Position numbers and translations under genes: made by a program. Below the pieces are notes generated by a model. The model saw nothing but the letters and a program-made list of their open reading frames with translations. It made no database searches and had not been told where the DNA came from. From Neorhizobium galegae (GTDB taxonomy: Bacteria > Pseudomonadota > Alphaproteobacteria > Rhizobiales > Rhizobiaceae): a stretch of DNA of 64,000 nucleotides. The number at the start of each line of letters is the position of its first letter. Position 1 is the stretch's first letter. Positions 1-8,076 of the stretch are shown piece after piece. The stretch spans positions 62,001-126,000 of the forward strand of contig NZ_JAGIPH010000005.1 in assembly GCF_017877135.1 (NCBI RefSeq), written 5' to 3'.

Positions 1-20
1 GTGTCCTTTGGGTCCGGGCG

Positions 21-887
21 TTAGACGGACGTTTTGAAGGTGTTGAGCGTGGATTTGAGGAGGTCGTTGACCTCCGTGAGGACGGCAGCGTCGTGCATGC
101 CGGTTGAGGCAGCGCCAGGCATGCCCCCTTTTAAAGCCGCAATCAGATCGCGCCGCTCGGAACGCGGCACGTTGAGTTGCGCCAGAAGATCATCGACGCG
201 GTGGGCAGCGACCCGCGTCTTGGCAGCGGCCGAGTTTTGCGGCGAGGCGGCGATCTCGTCAGAGGATAAAAGCGCATCGGCCAAACCCTTTTCGACCGCT
301 TCCGCCCCGCCAATCCATGTTTCCCGATCGAGCATTTTTGCCACCTCTTTGGCATCCATGCCCGATCGCGCCACATAGATATCGACGGCGGCTGCATCGA
401 ACGGCTCCAGGAAGTCTGCCACTTCGCGCAGCTGATGACGGTCCCCCTCGGCCACAACCCAGGCATTATGGATCATCAGAAAGCCGGCGCGGGCGATCTG
501 CACCTCGTCGGCCGCCATGGCGATGACGGACGCCGCCGAGGCTGCCACCCCGAGGATCTTGACCGTCACTTTCGCCTTGTGTTCGCGAAGCGTGTTGTAG
601 ATCGCCAGACCCTCAAAATAGTTGCCGCCGGGCGAGTTGATGTTGACGACGACATTTTGGTCGCCGATCGAACGAAGGGCTGCCGCCACACGTTTGGCTG
701 TCACCCCCTCGCCCCAGGCATCATTGCCAATCACATCGAGAACCGAGATCGTGTTCTCGACTGTCTCAGCCGTGCCGCCTACTTGCCGGATATCCGGGTT
801 CCAGTTCTCGAACGCCCGTGCCGTCACTTTCGAATGCAGACCAGGGCGGATGCCGACGGCAGCACTTGGGAGAATACGAAGGGTCAT
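21..887 (-). CDS. Phage head maturation protease, ClpP-like (S14 family)
   Basis: This 288-residue protein resembles the ClpP-type prohead proteases of HK97-like phages, which cleave capsid delta domains during head maturation. The ClpP fold is seen in NINSPGGNYFEGLAIYN, followed by the nucleophile region GVAASAASVIAMA (serine) and the histidine in GFLMIHNAW. A helical C-terminal tail after about residue 230 is typical and may serve in scaffolding. Its ATG overlaps the portal stop by four bases (ATGA), which implies translational coupling. The stop at 21-23 is followed on the minus strand by an AAAGGAC ribosome-binding-like sequence at the window edge, so the major capsid gene probably starts just outside. 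Confidence 0.9.
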   Translation of the reverse strand: MTLRILPSAAVGIRPGLHSKVTARAFENWNPDIRQVGGTAETVENTISVLDVIGNDAWGEGVTAKRVAAALRSIGDQNVVVNINSPGGNYFEGLAIYNTLREHKAKVTVKILGVAASAASVIAMAADEVQIARAGFLMIHNAWVVAEGDRHQLREVADFLEPFDAAAVDIYVARSGMDAKEVAKMLDRETWIGGAEAVEKGLADALLSSDEIAASPQNSAAAKTRVAAHRVDDLLAQLNVPRSERRDLIAALKGGMPGAASTGMHDAAVLTEVNDLLKSTLNTFKTSV

Positions 888-2197
888 GCGGCCACCTTGT
901 CTGTCTCAGATTGCAGCCAGGCGCGCATTGCGGCGCGGGCCGTATTGCTATCACTTGCGGCGCCCAGGACTGAGAGCGGCGCAAGGTTCGTCTGGGCCGT
1001 CAGATCATCACCGCCATCGACGCGGGGAAGGTTGAGCTTTGCCCGACCTTCATTGCGCGTCATCAGGCCGTTTTGCGTCATCACCGACAGGAACGAGGCC
1101 TTTGCCGCACTGTCCATTTGCAACAGCGCCTCGCGGTTGAACTCGGCATAACGCCGCCGATTGCCGCTCGGGCGGATCAGCTGTTTCTTGATCCGCGCCT
1201 CGATGCGGTCGCAGAGCGGATCAATGCCAAGCGTCAGCCAGGCCAGCAGGATCTGCTCGACGCCCGAGCCCCACATCGTCTGGCCTTGCGCGGCGTGCCC
1301 GATGATGATTGGCGGCATGCCGAACCAGCGGCACATTTCCTCGACCGAGAAGCGGTGGTTTTCCAGCATCTGCGCATCCACCGGCGACAGCGACAGCCGA
1401 TCGTACTTGAGGCCGGCTTCCAGGATCATCAGCTTGCCGGCATTCGAAGAACCGACAAACCGGCTCATGATCCCCTCAAGGTCAGCCCGCTGCGTCTTGT
1501 CGAGGATCTTTTCCGACGACAGGATGCCGCTTGCCTGCAGACCTTTCCCGAACAGCCGGCCGGCCGCCTCGTCAATCGCAATCGCCGAGCCAAAGGTCTG
1601 CGAACCGAACTGGATGGGCGACAGGCCAACATCACCACCAAAGCCAAAGCCTTTCAGGTGGAATACCTTCTCGCGTGGCAGGATCTCGCTTTTCCCGCGA
1701 TCGATGACGTTGAACTTCAGCAAGCCCTCGGCATCACGGAACGGGTGGCAATGCGTGCTGGGCAATGGCTGCAGCGCACTCAATCGCGTGCCGATCTCGA
1801 CCTTTTCCGCATAGGCATTGCCCGTGGTCATCAGCCAGGCGACCATGGTTTCCCAAAATTCGAGCGGCGTCTGGTCTTCATTCGGGCTTTCGCACAAGAC
1901 ATCGACCAGCGCATCGTCGGCCTCGACCTTCACCCGGCTATTGTCGCCCCTCTTCTCAAAGATCGACAGCGGCAGGCAGGACACCGCCTGCGCCGTCAGC
2001 CGAACACAGGCCCAGACGGTCGCCAGCTGCATGGCCGTGTTGAGCGTCACCGTTTTGCCGGCGTGATTGCTGGTGCCAAAGGCGGCCGCCCATCCGGCGC
2101 TGTCCTTCAGGCTGAGGCGCCTTTCCTTCGCAACCAGCTCTTCCCGCGTCACCTGGGATGGCGCGGAGGCAGAGCCCCTTTTCTTCTTGTTCGCCAT
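884..2197 (-). CDS. Phage portal protein (HK97 gp3-like)
   Basis: The 437-residue product is a portal protein: it forms the dodecameric ring at one capsid vertex through which the terminase pumps DNA. Family features are the early ATVWACVRLTAQAVSCLPL segment, the central LSPIQFGSQTFG stretch and the GMPPIIIG motif followed by a Trp/Gly-rich region. I start it at the ATG at 2197 (MANKKKRG), which overlaps the large-terminase stop as TGATG; the frame stays open to 2383 but that extension runs into terminase coding sequence and has no portal character. The order terminase-portal-protease is the standard HK97 morphogenesis order. Confidence 0.92.
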   Translation of the reverse strand: MANKKKRGSASAPSQVTREELVAKERRLSLKDSAGWAAAFGTSNHAGKTVTLNTAMQLATVWACVRLTAQAVSCLPLSIFEKRGDNSRVKVEADDALVDVLCESPNEDQTPLEFWETMVAWLMTTGNAYAEKVEIGTRLSALQPLPSTHCHPFRDAEGLLKFNVIDRGKSEILPREKVFHLKGFGFGGDVGLSPIQFGSQTFGSAIAIDEAAGRLFGKGLQASGILSSEKILDKTQRADLEGIMSRFVGSSNAGKLMILEAGLKYDRLSLSPVDAQMLENHRFSVEEMCRWFGMPPIIIGHAAQGQTMWGSGVEQILLAWLTLGIDPLCDRIEARIKKQLIRPSGNRRRYAEFNREALLQMDSAAKASFLSVMTQNGLMTRNEGRAKLNLPRVDGGDDLTAQTNLAPLSVLGAASDSNTARAAMRAWLQSETDKVAA

Positions 2198-4014
2198 CAA
2201 AGACCTACCATGACAGGGTTGGAGAGGAAGTCGTCGAGGTTTTCTTCCGGGCGCTGACGACAGAGCGCGATCCCGACCGACATCGCCGTCGAGACCATGC
2301 CGTCGATGCGCCCAAAAGCGTTTTCCTTGTCGAACATGCGGTGGCCGGTTCGGTTTTCCGCATAGACGACACTTGCCGCGCAAAGATCGAGCATCGGGTT
2401 GGGATCGATCTCCATCCGCTGCTCGTAAAGCGCATTCTCGAACATGTTGATGCTGTGCGGCATCCAGAGGTAAAGCTCCTGCTCGCCCTCGGGGGCTTGC
2501 TTGTCACGGTCGATGATCCGCTTCTGGAAGCCCTGCGGGTGGATGGTGATCGGCAAGGATACGCCATCACCCGACAGATGCTCCTGGAGCTGCTCAAGCC
2601 CGTACTGGTCACCGCCGATTTCGAGCGGGGCATAAAGCGCGCAAAGCCGGGCCAGCGCTTCGGCGAGCCAAGAGTATTTGAGCCGCTGACCCGGCACGGC
2701 CTCGATATGGTCCTGGTCGACCCAGAGTTCATAGGGCGCCTGGTCGGTGTTGGCGCGATCCTTCAGCGTATCGGCCGGCGTCCAGAACCATGTCTTTGAC
2801 GCAAGCCGCTCGGCATCTTTCGTCGCATCCAGCACCCAGGTCAGCGTGAACGCGGTAAAGTCGCGCGTGCGAGACAGATCAAGCCCGCCGTAACAGGGAT
2901 AGCCACCGGCAATCAGCGCCGGCAGATCGAGATCTTTTCGGCAGGCGACCCACGCCTCGCGCTTGATTGCGGCATTGACCGATTGCGTCCATTCGCAAAA
3001 GTGCAGCCGGGCAATGCCGTTGCGCTTGCCCGGCATCTGGCGTGCCTGCTTGACGACGCCCTCAAGGTATTCCGTCGTGACGGTGACATCGAGGAGCGGG
3101 TTTGCCTTCACCCAGCAGGACGGATCGTTCTCCCAATCGTCACCCTCATCGAGCGAACAGACGAACGACAGCGTCGTGTCGTCCTCGATGATGCCGGCTG
3201 CCACCTTCACCGCATGTTCGTGCTCTTCCCAGCAGACAGACTTGCGATCGGAGCCGGAATTGGTCGCCATGACCAGGAGCGGTTGCCGGCGGAATTTAAA
3301 CCCGCGCTCCAGCATTTCCATGACGTCGCGATTGGGATGCTCATGCACCTCATCGCAAAGCGCACAGGACGGACGCGGACCAGATTGTGCACTGTCGGAC
3401 GAGATCGGCTTGAAGAACCGCTTGTCGCCCTTGGTGCTGATGTAGGTCAGCTGCCAGACCGGATCGATGCCCGATGGCTTGATGCGCTTGGCCAGTTCCG
3501 GCGACTGGTCGCGCATGGCAACCGCGTCACGGAAGAGAACCTGCGCCTGGTCCTTTTTGGCGGCCGCCGCATAGACTTCCGCTCGCGGCTCGCCATCGGC
3601 CACCATCATCGCAATGCCGATACCAGCCAGCAGCGGTGACTTGCCGTTGCCCTTGCCTTCTTCGTCATAGAAGCGACGGAAGCGGCGAAGCCCGGTCTCG
3701 GCCCATTTCCAGCCAAACAGCGAACCGACACGAAACGCCTGGCTTGGATGCAGCTTGAACGGACGGCCCTCGAACTGGCCGCCATTCAGGCGAAGCTTGT
3801 CGTGGAACCACTTGATCCGTTTCTTAGCTTCATCGAGATCCCAGACGAGACCGCGATCCGGCCCGTCACGAAGATCGAGCAGATGGCGCCGGCAGGTGTT
3901 GCGCACATGGGGACCGGCAATGACGACACCGCGCAACACGTCGGCGGCCCAGGCGGTCACCGGATCGTCGTCGTAGCTGACATCCGGGATCTCGACGTCA
4001 ATCGAACCCTTCAT
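2197..4014 (-). CDS. Phage terminase large subunit (TerL)
   Basis: The 605-residue TerL is the ATPase/nuclease that packages phage DNA into proheads. The N-terminal ATPase half shows YDEEGKGNGKSPLLAGIG, a Walker-A-like loop, and ALCDEVHEHPNRDVMEML with a Walker-B-like acidic pair; the C-terminal nuclease half begins near YGGLDLSRTRDFTAF with the expected early aspartate. The length fits the family. The ATG at 4014 (MKGSIDV) gives a 17-bp overlap with the small subunit; an upstream TTG at 4035 would add seven residues. It is coupled to the portal by a TGATG junction. Confidence 0.93.
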   Translation of the reverse strand: MKGSIDVEIPDVSYDDDPVTAWAADVLRGVVIAGPHVRNTCRRHLLDLRDGPDRGLVWDLDEAKKRIKWFHDKLRLNGGQFEGRPFKLHPSQAFRVGSLFGWKWAETGLRRFRRFYDEEGKGNGKSPLLAGIGIAMMVADGEPRAEVYAAAAKKDQAQVLFRDAVAMRDQSPELAKRIKPSGIDPVWQLTYISTKGDKRFFKPISSDSAQSGPRPSCALCDEVHEHPNRDVMEMLERGFKFRRQPLLVMATNSGSDRKSVCWEEHEHAVKVAAGIIEDDTTLSFVCSLDEGDDWENDPSCWVKANPLLDVTVTTEYLEGVVKQARQMPGKRNGIARLHFCEWTQSVNAAIKREAWVACRKDLDLPALIAGGYPCYGGLDLSRTRDFTAFTLTWVLDATKDAERLASKTWFWTPADTLKDRANTDQAPYELWVDQDHIEAVPGQRLKYSWLAEALARLCALYAPLEIGGDQYGLEQLQEHLSGDGVSLPITIHPQGFQKRIIDRDKQAPEGEQELYLWMPHSINMFENALYEQRMEIDPNPMLDLCAASVVYAENRTGHRMFDKENAFGRIDGMVSTAMSVGIALCRQRPEENLDDFLSNPVMVGL

Positions 4015-4465
4015 TGTCTGTGAAGCTGAAGCCAAGTTGCCCGCCCGCCTGCAATCCGCGTTCAGCCGATGGCGTCATGCCAAAATCGCTGGCAAGCGCC
4101 CGGATCTGCCGCCATGTCTCGTTAAGCTGCCCGACCTCGGGGCGGCTCTTCTGCTGCTTGCCGTTGCGGGTCTCGGTCTCATAGGTTTCGCCATTGTCGG
4201 CGATATCGACACGCAGCCGCTCATGGCGCTCGACCGTCCAGCACAGCTGCTCGAACATGAAGACGTTGGTGTCGTTCAGCCGGTTCTTGCGCGGATCGCA
4301 AAGCGACGGTGACAGCCGGTCCCAGATCACAGAGACCGTAAACGGCAGGCCTTCCGGCTTCAGCTCGCGTGCCCGCTGAAGCGCGCGGGCCTCAAAATTT
4401 GCGCCGCGTCCCTCGTCTTCGGTGAGCGGCACGACGTTTTCGGTCAAAGGCTTTCGGCCCTTCAT
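3998..4465 (-). CDS. Phage terminase small subunit (P27-like)
   Basis: A 155-residue protein directly upstream of, and overlapping, the large terminase. The N-terminus MKGRKPLTENVVPL is typical of P27-family small terminases, which recognise the packaging site and stimulate TerL. The rest is helical and charged. A ribosome-binding AGAGG lies nine bases before the ATG at 4465. The 147-bp untranslated stretch just upstream, which contains hairpins and repeats, is a candidate recognition site. The family call rests on the N-terminal signature, size and position. Confidence 0.85.
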   Translation of the reverse strand: MKGRKPLTENVVPLTEDEGRGANFEARALQRARELKPEGLPFTVSVIWDRLSPSLCDPRKNRLNDTNVFMFEQLCWTVERHERLRVDIADNGETYETETRNGKQQKSRPEVGQLNETWRQIRALASDFGMTPSAERGLQAGGQLGFSFTDNEGFD

Positions 4466-4612
4466 GGATGGATACCTCTAGAAAGCAGTGGCTTTTTGCC
4501 TCCAATTCCCGCTCCCTGCGAAGAAAGGGTGGGAGCCGGTGTGCGGCAAAGAGGGCGTTTGACTTTTGACCCGCCCTCCCCCTCGGCCGATGCGCCGTCG
4601 ATCATCATCTGA
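4466..4612. other. Untranslated spacer between HNH and small terminase genes; candidate packaging (cos/pac) region
   Basis: No gene is supported here; an 81-codon frame on the minus strand looks like an out-of-frame shadow. A perfect 7-bp inverted repeat GAGGGCG (4551-4557) / CGCCCTC (4572-4578) encloses a loop with two TTTGAC copies, and GATCATC is repeated at 4600 and 4611, the second copy running into the HNH stop. Packaging sites of HK97-like phages often lie next to terS, so this is a reasonable candidate, but nothing in the sequence proves it. Confidence 0.35.
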
Positions 4613-4936
4613 TCATCGGTTCGCCGGGTGACGGGGATCAATCGGCCAACCATCGGCACCAGCAGCAGTGGAAAAACCTCTGTGCTCCTCGGCCTGCTTC
4701 GTTGCATCGTGGTGGGTCGCGCACAGCGACTGGAATGGCCCGCCCCAGAACTTTTGCGGATTGCCGTTGTGGCGCTCGACGTGGTCGCAGACGGTGGCCA
4801 CCGTGATCTTGCCCTGCAGCCGACACATGCGGCACAGCGACTCGATGGTCAGCTGGTGCTTGCGGGTCTTGCGCCAGCGCGCCAGCCCATACCAGCCACG
4901 CCAGGCCCTTGCCTCGTCTGATCGTTGATCGCGCAT
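4613..4936 (-). CDS. Phage HNH endonuclease (packaging-associated)
   Basis: The 107-residue protein carries an HNH fold: CRMCRLQG provides the first metal-knuckle cysteines, VCDHVERHNGN the central Asp-His, and SLCATHHDAT the closing Cys/His. HNH proteins encoded beside terminase genes assist cleavage of DNA at the packaging site in HK97-type phages. I start at the ATG at 4936, seven bases downstream of AGGG; a longer reading to 5014 would have to translate through an intrinsic terminator. It is the first gene of the packaging/head operon and follows a 222-bp leader downstream of the NusG-like gene. Confidence 0.87.
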   Translation of the reverse strand: MRDQRSDEARAWRGWYGLARWRKTRKHQLTIESLCRMCRLQGKITVATVCDHVERHNGNPQKFWGGPFQSLCATHHDATKQAEEHRGFSTAAGADGWPIDPRHPANR

Positions 4937-4948
4937 AACCCTAAAACG

Positions 4949-4972
4949 AAAAAAGCGACCCCGAAGGATCGC
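4949..4972 (-). terminator. Intrinsic terminator with UUCG loop in the leader of the packaging operon
   Basis: On the minus strand GCGATCC-TTCG-GGGTCGC forms a 7-bp stem (one T-G pair) capped by a UUCG tetraloop at 4972-4955, followed at once by six T residues (4954-4949). It lies between the NusG-like gene and the HNH/terminase genes, 12 bases before the HNH start codon. It would stop early transcripts unless a modified polymerase reads through. Confidence 0.85.
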
Positions 4973-5017
4973 CTTTTCAAGAAACTTGGGAAGATCCGGA
5001 CATAGCTTGCGCACTGG

Positions 5018-5053
5018 CCCTGAAGCGGTCTCTCGGATGCGAGAGCGTCAGGG
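5018..5053 (-). promoter_or_regulatory. Long hairpin in the packaging-operon leader; candidate antitermination signal
   Basis: A 36-nt element folds as CCCTGA/TCAGGG at the base, then a CG/CG pair, then CTCTCG/CGAGAG with a four-base loop; the two small bulges fall on one arm only. A smaller hairpin, GGGAG/CTCCC, lies at 5080-5094. The element sits 46 bp upstream of the terminator and 106 bp downstream of the NusG-like stop. It is not followed by a T-run, so it is not itself a standard terminator. Function is inferred from position only. Confidence 0.5.
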
Positions 5054-5158
5054 TGGGGGCTGACCGGTGTACCGACCTCGGGAGGATTACTCCCCGCATG
5101 CTACTGCGTGTTCAGAGGCTCACTTCAGGATCATCAGCGTGTCCGTGAACGCTTATAT

Positions 5159-5839
5159 TCACACCGATTCGAGAATTGCAAGAGGCACGACCATCGCAAC
5201 CGTGCGCCCCATCATCGAGAACTCGACCACGGCATCGCCAATCGTGCCTGTCGGTGCGGTGATCACAACTCCCTCGATCCCGCCGAACGGTCCCTCGGCA
5301 ATCGTCACCTTCTGGCCCTTGCGAACGGCAATGCCCGGTCGATCGTAATCATAACCGCCCTCTGCCGCCTTCTGCCGGTAGCGCTTGATGAACTCGGCAT
5401 TGATGGCAGCCGGCGCTTCCCAGCCGCCGAGAACCCCAATCACATGCTCGACGGTGTTCAAGCCCGCCATTGCGGTGGCTGACGGCACGCAGCGCACCAG
5501 CGTGTAGCCGATCAGCACCGGGATATCGGCCGGCGGGATGACACGGCCACGGCGGCGATATTCCGGCCCCTTGCGCGTCGGCACCATCGCCTCGATATCG
5601 AGCGCCTCAAGCGCTGCCTCGACCGCCTTCTCCCGTCCCGTCATCACCCGAAGGCAGATCCAGCGAGCATGCTCGGGATAGACGGCGGCAATGCGCCTTC
5701 CTGCCATCCCGAGCCAGCGCTTGTGGCCAGCTTGCCGATCAGCAATGCGCTGCAGCTTCACAAGCCCGCTCGGGGAGATCTCGCGTTTGGCGTCGTGGCT
5801 CACGTCGTTTTCCAAGGGGTTGGCCTTAAACTGGATCAT
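5159..5839 (-). CDS. Phage NusG/RfaH-family transcription (anti)termination factor
   Basis: The 226-residue protein has the NusG plan: an N-terminal extension of about 50 residues, an NGN domain beginning ARWICLRVMTGREKAVEAAL and running through IGYTLVRCVPS and GGWEAPAAI, then a C-terminal KOW segment GQKVTIAEGPFGGIEGVV. NusG-type factors bind the RNA polymerase clamp and control pausing and termination. This is a paralogue, not the housekeeping gene, which sits by secE and ribosomal protein genes. The ATG at 5839 overlaps the upstream gene by 14 bp. It is the last early gene and lies just before a hairpin/terminator leader and the packaging genes, so a role as late antiterminator is likely but inferred. 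Confidence 0.82.
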   Translation of the reverse strand: MIQFKANPLENDVSHDAKREISPSGLVKLQRIADRQAGHKRWLGMAGRRIAAVYPEHARWICLRVMTGREKAVEAALEALDIEAMVPTRKGPEYRRRGRVIPPADIPVLIGYTLVRCVPSATAMAGLNTVEHVIGVLGGWEAPAAINAEFIKRYRQKAAEGGYDYDRPGIAVRKGQKVTIAEGPFGGIEGVVITAPTGTIGDAVVEFSMMGRTVAMVVPLAILESV

Positions 5840-7121
5840 CGGAAAGGCCCTCGCGAATGGCTGACAGGAAACTGGCAAGTGCTGCCTCGACGGCAACGCT
5901 CAAATCCTCGGCCTCGGCATCGACCGCGGGGAAGTAGATCCATTCCGGCGCGTGCTCGATGAACGGCCAACCGCGGGCCTCATGCAGCGCCTTCCAGGCG
6001 GCAAACACCGCACTGTCGCGGTGGATCGGATGGAAGCCTGCCACATGCGCCAGGAGTGCCAGCGAGGTGGTGAACGGCTCGCGACGGCGGGCGAGATCGC
6101 GCATGGCGTTGACCAGCGGCCAGCCATTGTCGCGCCGCTTGTCGTGCATCAGCTGCTCTCGCGAGATCATGCCCTTCACAATCCGCGTCTCGTCAAAAGC
6201 CGTGATGTGGATCGGGCCTGTCGGGTCTTTCGACAGCGTCTCAAGCCGCGTTCCCATCCAGAGCTTCCCGCAGGGCTTTGCCACGCCATGGGTCTTTTCC
6301 GGGGTGCCGAGCAGGTGTTCCGGCAGATCACGCCAGTGGCGGTTCTTGAGATAGACCGCCGCTGCCATCAGCTCCGAAGGCTTGGCAAAGCGAAGATAGG
6401 CTGGCGTGTGCTCGATGCATTCGCCGCGTTCTTCTGGCGACAAGGCGAACCAGGCATTGCGAGCAAAATCCACATCGCCCTTCCTCCACGTCGCAAACCA
6501 CAGCGTGAACGCATGCTCGCTTCTCTTCCGATCAGCCCGTCGCAAAGCTCCCTCCTCCGCGACAGCGGTTGGGCCGGCATTTTGGCCGGCGGTTGGAGAG
6601 TTATTTGGAATGTTAGTTGGAAATATCTTATCTTGGTGGAGCTCCTCCACCACCTTCAGGTCGTCATTTCCCCCACCTTCGCGAACCAGTTCCACCACCT
6701 TTTCCCCGCAAGGCGGTGGAGCTCCTCCACCACCTTCAAGGGTCCGGCAGGTGTTCGAACGTGGTGGAACTCCTCCACCACCTTCATGGCCGTCACAAGG
6801 TGCCGGCTCGCCCGTGAGGTCACGACCAGGCCAGCGCGCCACATACTCGTTACGCTTCCATTTCTGGCCGCGAAAGCCGTGCTGGCCAACTTCGATCCAG
6901 CCAGCGCCTTGCGCGATTTCCAGGTGCTTCAGCACGGTTTTCTTGTCGAGGCCCGTCAGCTCCACAAGCTCGGAGATCGGCGGATAGCAGGAGCCACCCG
7001 TCGCATCCATCTTGAGGCCGAGCGTGTGCAGCACCAGCCGCGTGATCGGTGGCAGGCCCGACTTGCCGACCGCATGCCGCCATGACCAGGCACGCGAGGT
7101 TGCGCCGTGATCCGGTTCCAT
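5826..7121 (-). CDS. HTH-domain phage replication-initiator-like protein
   Basis: This 431-residue protein starts with a winged-helix/HTH domain: SGLPPITRLVLHTLGL, YPPISELVELTGLDKKTVLK and EIAQGAGWIEV match the N-terminal DNA-binding region of lambda-O-like initiators and related phage HTH proteins. A low-complexity linker rich in Gly, Pro and Lys-Val (about residues 110-175) is encoded by three copies of a DNA iteron plus an AT-rich block. The C-terminal half is helical and not recognised. The ATG at 7121 overlaps the previous stop (TGATG). The replication role is inferred from domain, operon position and embedded iterons; a purely regulatory role is the alternative. Confidence 0.65.
   Translation of the reverse strand: MEPDHGATSRAWSWRHAVGKSGLPPITRLVLHTLGLKMDATGGSCYPPISELVELTGLDKKTVLKHLEIAQGAGWIEVGQHGFRGQKWKRNEYVARWPGRDLTGEPAPCDGHEGGGGVPPRSNTCRTLEGGGGAPPPCGEKVVELVREGGGNDDLKVVEELHQDKIFPTNIPNNSPTAGQNAGPTAVAEEGALRRADRKRSEHAFTLWFATWRKGDVDFARNAWFALSPEERGECIEHTPAYLRFAKPSELMAAAVYLKNRHWRDLPEHLLGTPEKTHGVAKPCGKLWMGTRLETLSKDPTGPIHITAFDETRIVKGMISREQLMHDKRRDNGWPLVNAMRDLARRREPFTTSLALLAHVAGFHPIHRDSAVFAAWKALHEARGWPFIEHAPEWIYFPAVDAEAEDLSVAVEAALASFLSAIREGLSDDPV
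6601..6786. repeat. Iteron cluster with adjacent AT-rich block; candidate phage replication origin
   Basis: Three 24-bp repeats lie at 6635-6658, 6715-6738 (identical) and 6763-6786 (one mismatch). Each contains the dyad GTGGAG-CTC-CTCCAC followed by CACCTTCA; a half copy TCCACCACCTT is at 6691-6701. Copy 1 is read in a different frame from copies 2 and 3 (LKVVEELH against EGGGGAPP or EGGGGVPP), so the DNA rather than the protein is conserved. Positions 6601-6634 are AT-rich (8 G/C in 34), and GGCCGGC occurs twice at 6572 and 6584. Iterons then AT-rich DNA inside the initiator gene is the lambda ori plan. Confidence 0.7.
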
Positions 7122-7438
7122 CACCACACGCCTCCATTCTCGGCCTGGCCGACAACAAGCGTCTCGGCCTTGCCGCGCAGATAGGAGCGCGCCGTCTCGA
7201 CGCCCGACAGGATCGCCGCCGGCAGCTCGCCATCGGCCATGCGCGTGGCGTTGATGGCGGCAAACTCCACATCGAGCGCATCGACGCCACGTGCAAACTG
7301 TGCCGCCGCCAAGATCCGGCGGATGGTGCCGTAGTCACGAAACAGGATGCCTTTCGGCGCCCGCAGCAGCCAGTCAGCCCGCTCGGCATCCGTTTGGCAA
7401 TCCATCAGGATTTCCAAAATAGGCGTGATATCGCTCAT
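7121..7438 (-). CDS. Hypothetical phage early protein, 105 aa
   Basis: An acidic, helical protein of 105 residues with no motif I recognise; it begins MSDITPILEILMDCQTDAER and ends in a Gly-Val-Trp tail. It overlaps its neighbours by ATGA upstream (7435-7438) and TGATG downstream, so it is a true cistron of the leftward early operon. It lies directly before the replication-like gene. No function is proposed. Confidence 0.75.
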   Translation of the reverse strand: MSDITPILEILMDCQTDAERADWLLRAPKGILFRDYGTIRRILAAAQFARGVDALDVEFAAINATRMADGELPAAILSGVETARSYLRGKAETLVVGQAENGGVW

Positions 7439-8076
7439 CGCACGATCTCCCGCTCGACCTTGCGGGCAAGCGCCCGATAGGCGTCCATCTGCTTGCTCAA
7501 CTCGGCATGCGCCTGGCGTTGTGCCGCACTCGCCTGCTCGGCCGCCGCGCAGCTATCGGCATAGGCCCGGAAGGTTTTCTCCAGGTGTTCCGTCTCGCCA
7601 AGAAACTGGTCGTACAGCGGGTTGGAGCAGGCAGGGCCAAAGAACTGCTCGCGCACCTGCACCACCCAATCACGCGGCACGCCCAAATCCTTGGCAACGG
7701 CTGCATCCGTCCACGGCGCCTTGTACGCCTCGCGGCCATAGACCTCATCGAGCTTGTCGTTGATGATGCGGCGATCCTCACGGCCCAGCTCACGCGGCTT
7801 GTCGGCCATCGGCGCGGTGTTCGTCATGGCTTTTGGTCCCTTGCGTTTGGCAGGCGTCGAATGCTTGCGGCAAAAATCCATCTCCGGATCGCCGCCGACC
7901 ACCCAGCCCTTGCTCTCAAAATGTTGAACCGCCCCGATGGGCGGCTGAAGGTTGACCCCGGCTGCAACCGGGAAATAGGCAAGGCCACCGCAGTGAGCGC
8001 AGGTGATGCGCATCGCCTTGGTGGCCTGATTGGTGCCGAACGGAATGGAAACTTCCGGGAAGATGCGAATGCTCAT
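7435..8076 (-). CDS. Hypothetical phage early protein with an N-terminal zinc-finger-like motif, 213 aa
   Basis: The protein starts MSIRIFPEV and soon shows ITCAHCGGLAYF with a CxxC pair; a further Cys and His follow in DFCRKH, which could complete a metal site. The middle has an HTH-like stretch, TDAAVAKDLGVPRDWVVQVRE (about residues 120-145), and the C-terminus is a charged helix that may form a coiled coil. The ATG at 8076 overlaps the preceding stop by four bases; a GTG at 8082 is possible. DNA binding is plausible from these features, but I do not recognise the family. Confidence 0.75.
   Translation of the reverse strand: MSIRIFPEVSIPFGTNQATKAMRITCAHCGGLAYFPVAAGVNLQPPIGAVQHFESKGWVVGGDPEMDFCRKHSTPAKRKGPKAMTNTAPMADKPRELGREDRRIINDKLDEVYGREAYKAPWTDAAVAKDLGVPRDWVVQVREQFFGPACSNPLYDQFLGETEHLEKTFRAYADSCAAAEQASAAQRQAHAELSKQMDAYRALARKVEREIVR

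Noticed and set aside
2198..2383. N-terminal extension of the portal protein
   Set aside because: It overlaps terminase coding sequence; the ATG at 2197 overlaps the terminase stop as TGATG and starts a normal portal N-terminus.
4462..4707. 81-codon minus-strand frame between HNH and terminase small subunit
   Set aside because: It overlaps the HNH gene in another frame, is low-complexity and lacks a good start; treated as a shadow over an untranslated gap.
6635..6786. Repeats in the replication-like gene as protein repeats
   Set aside because: The copies are read in two different frames and give different peptides, so a protein repeat is unlikely; DNA iterons fit better.
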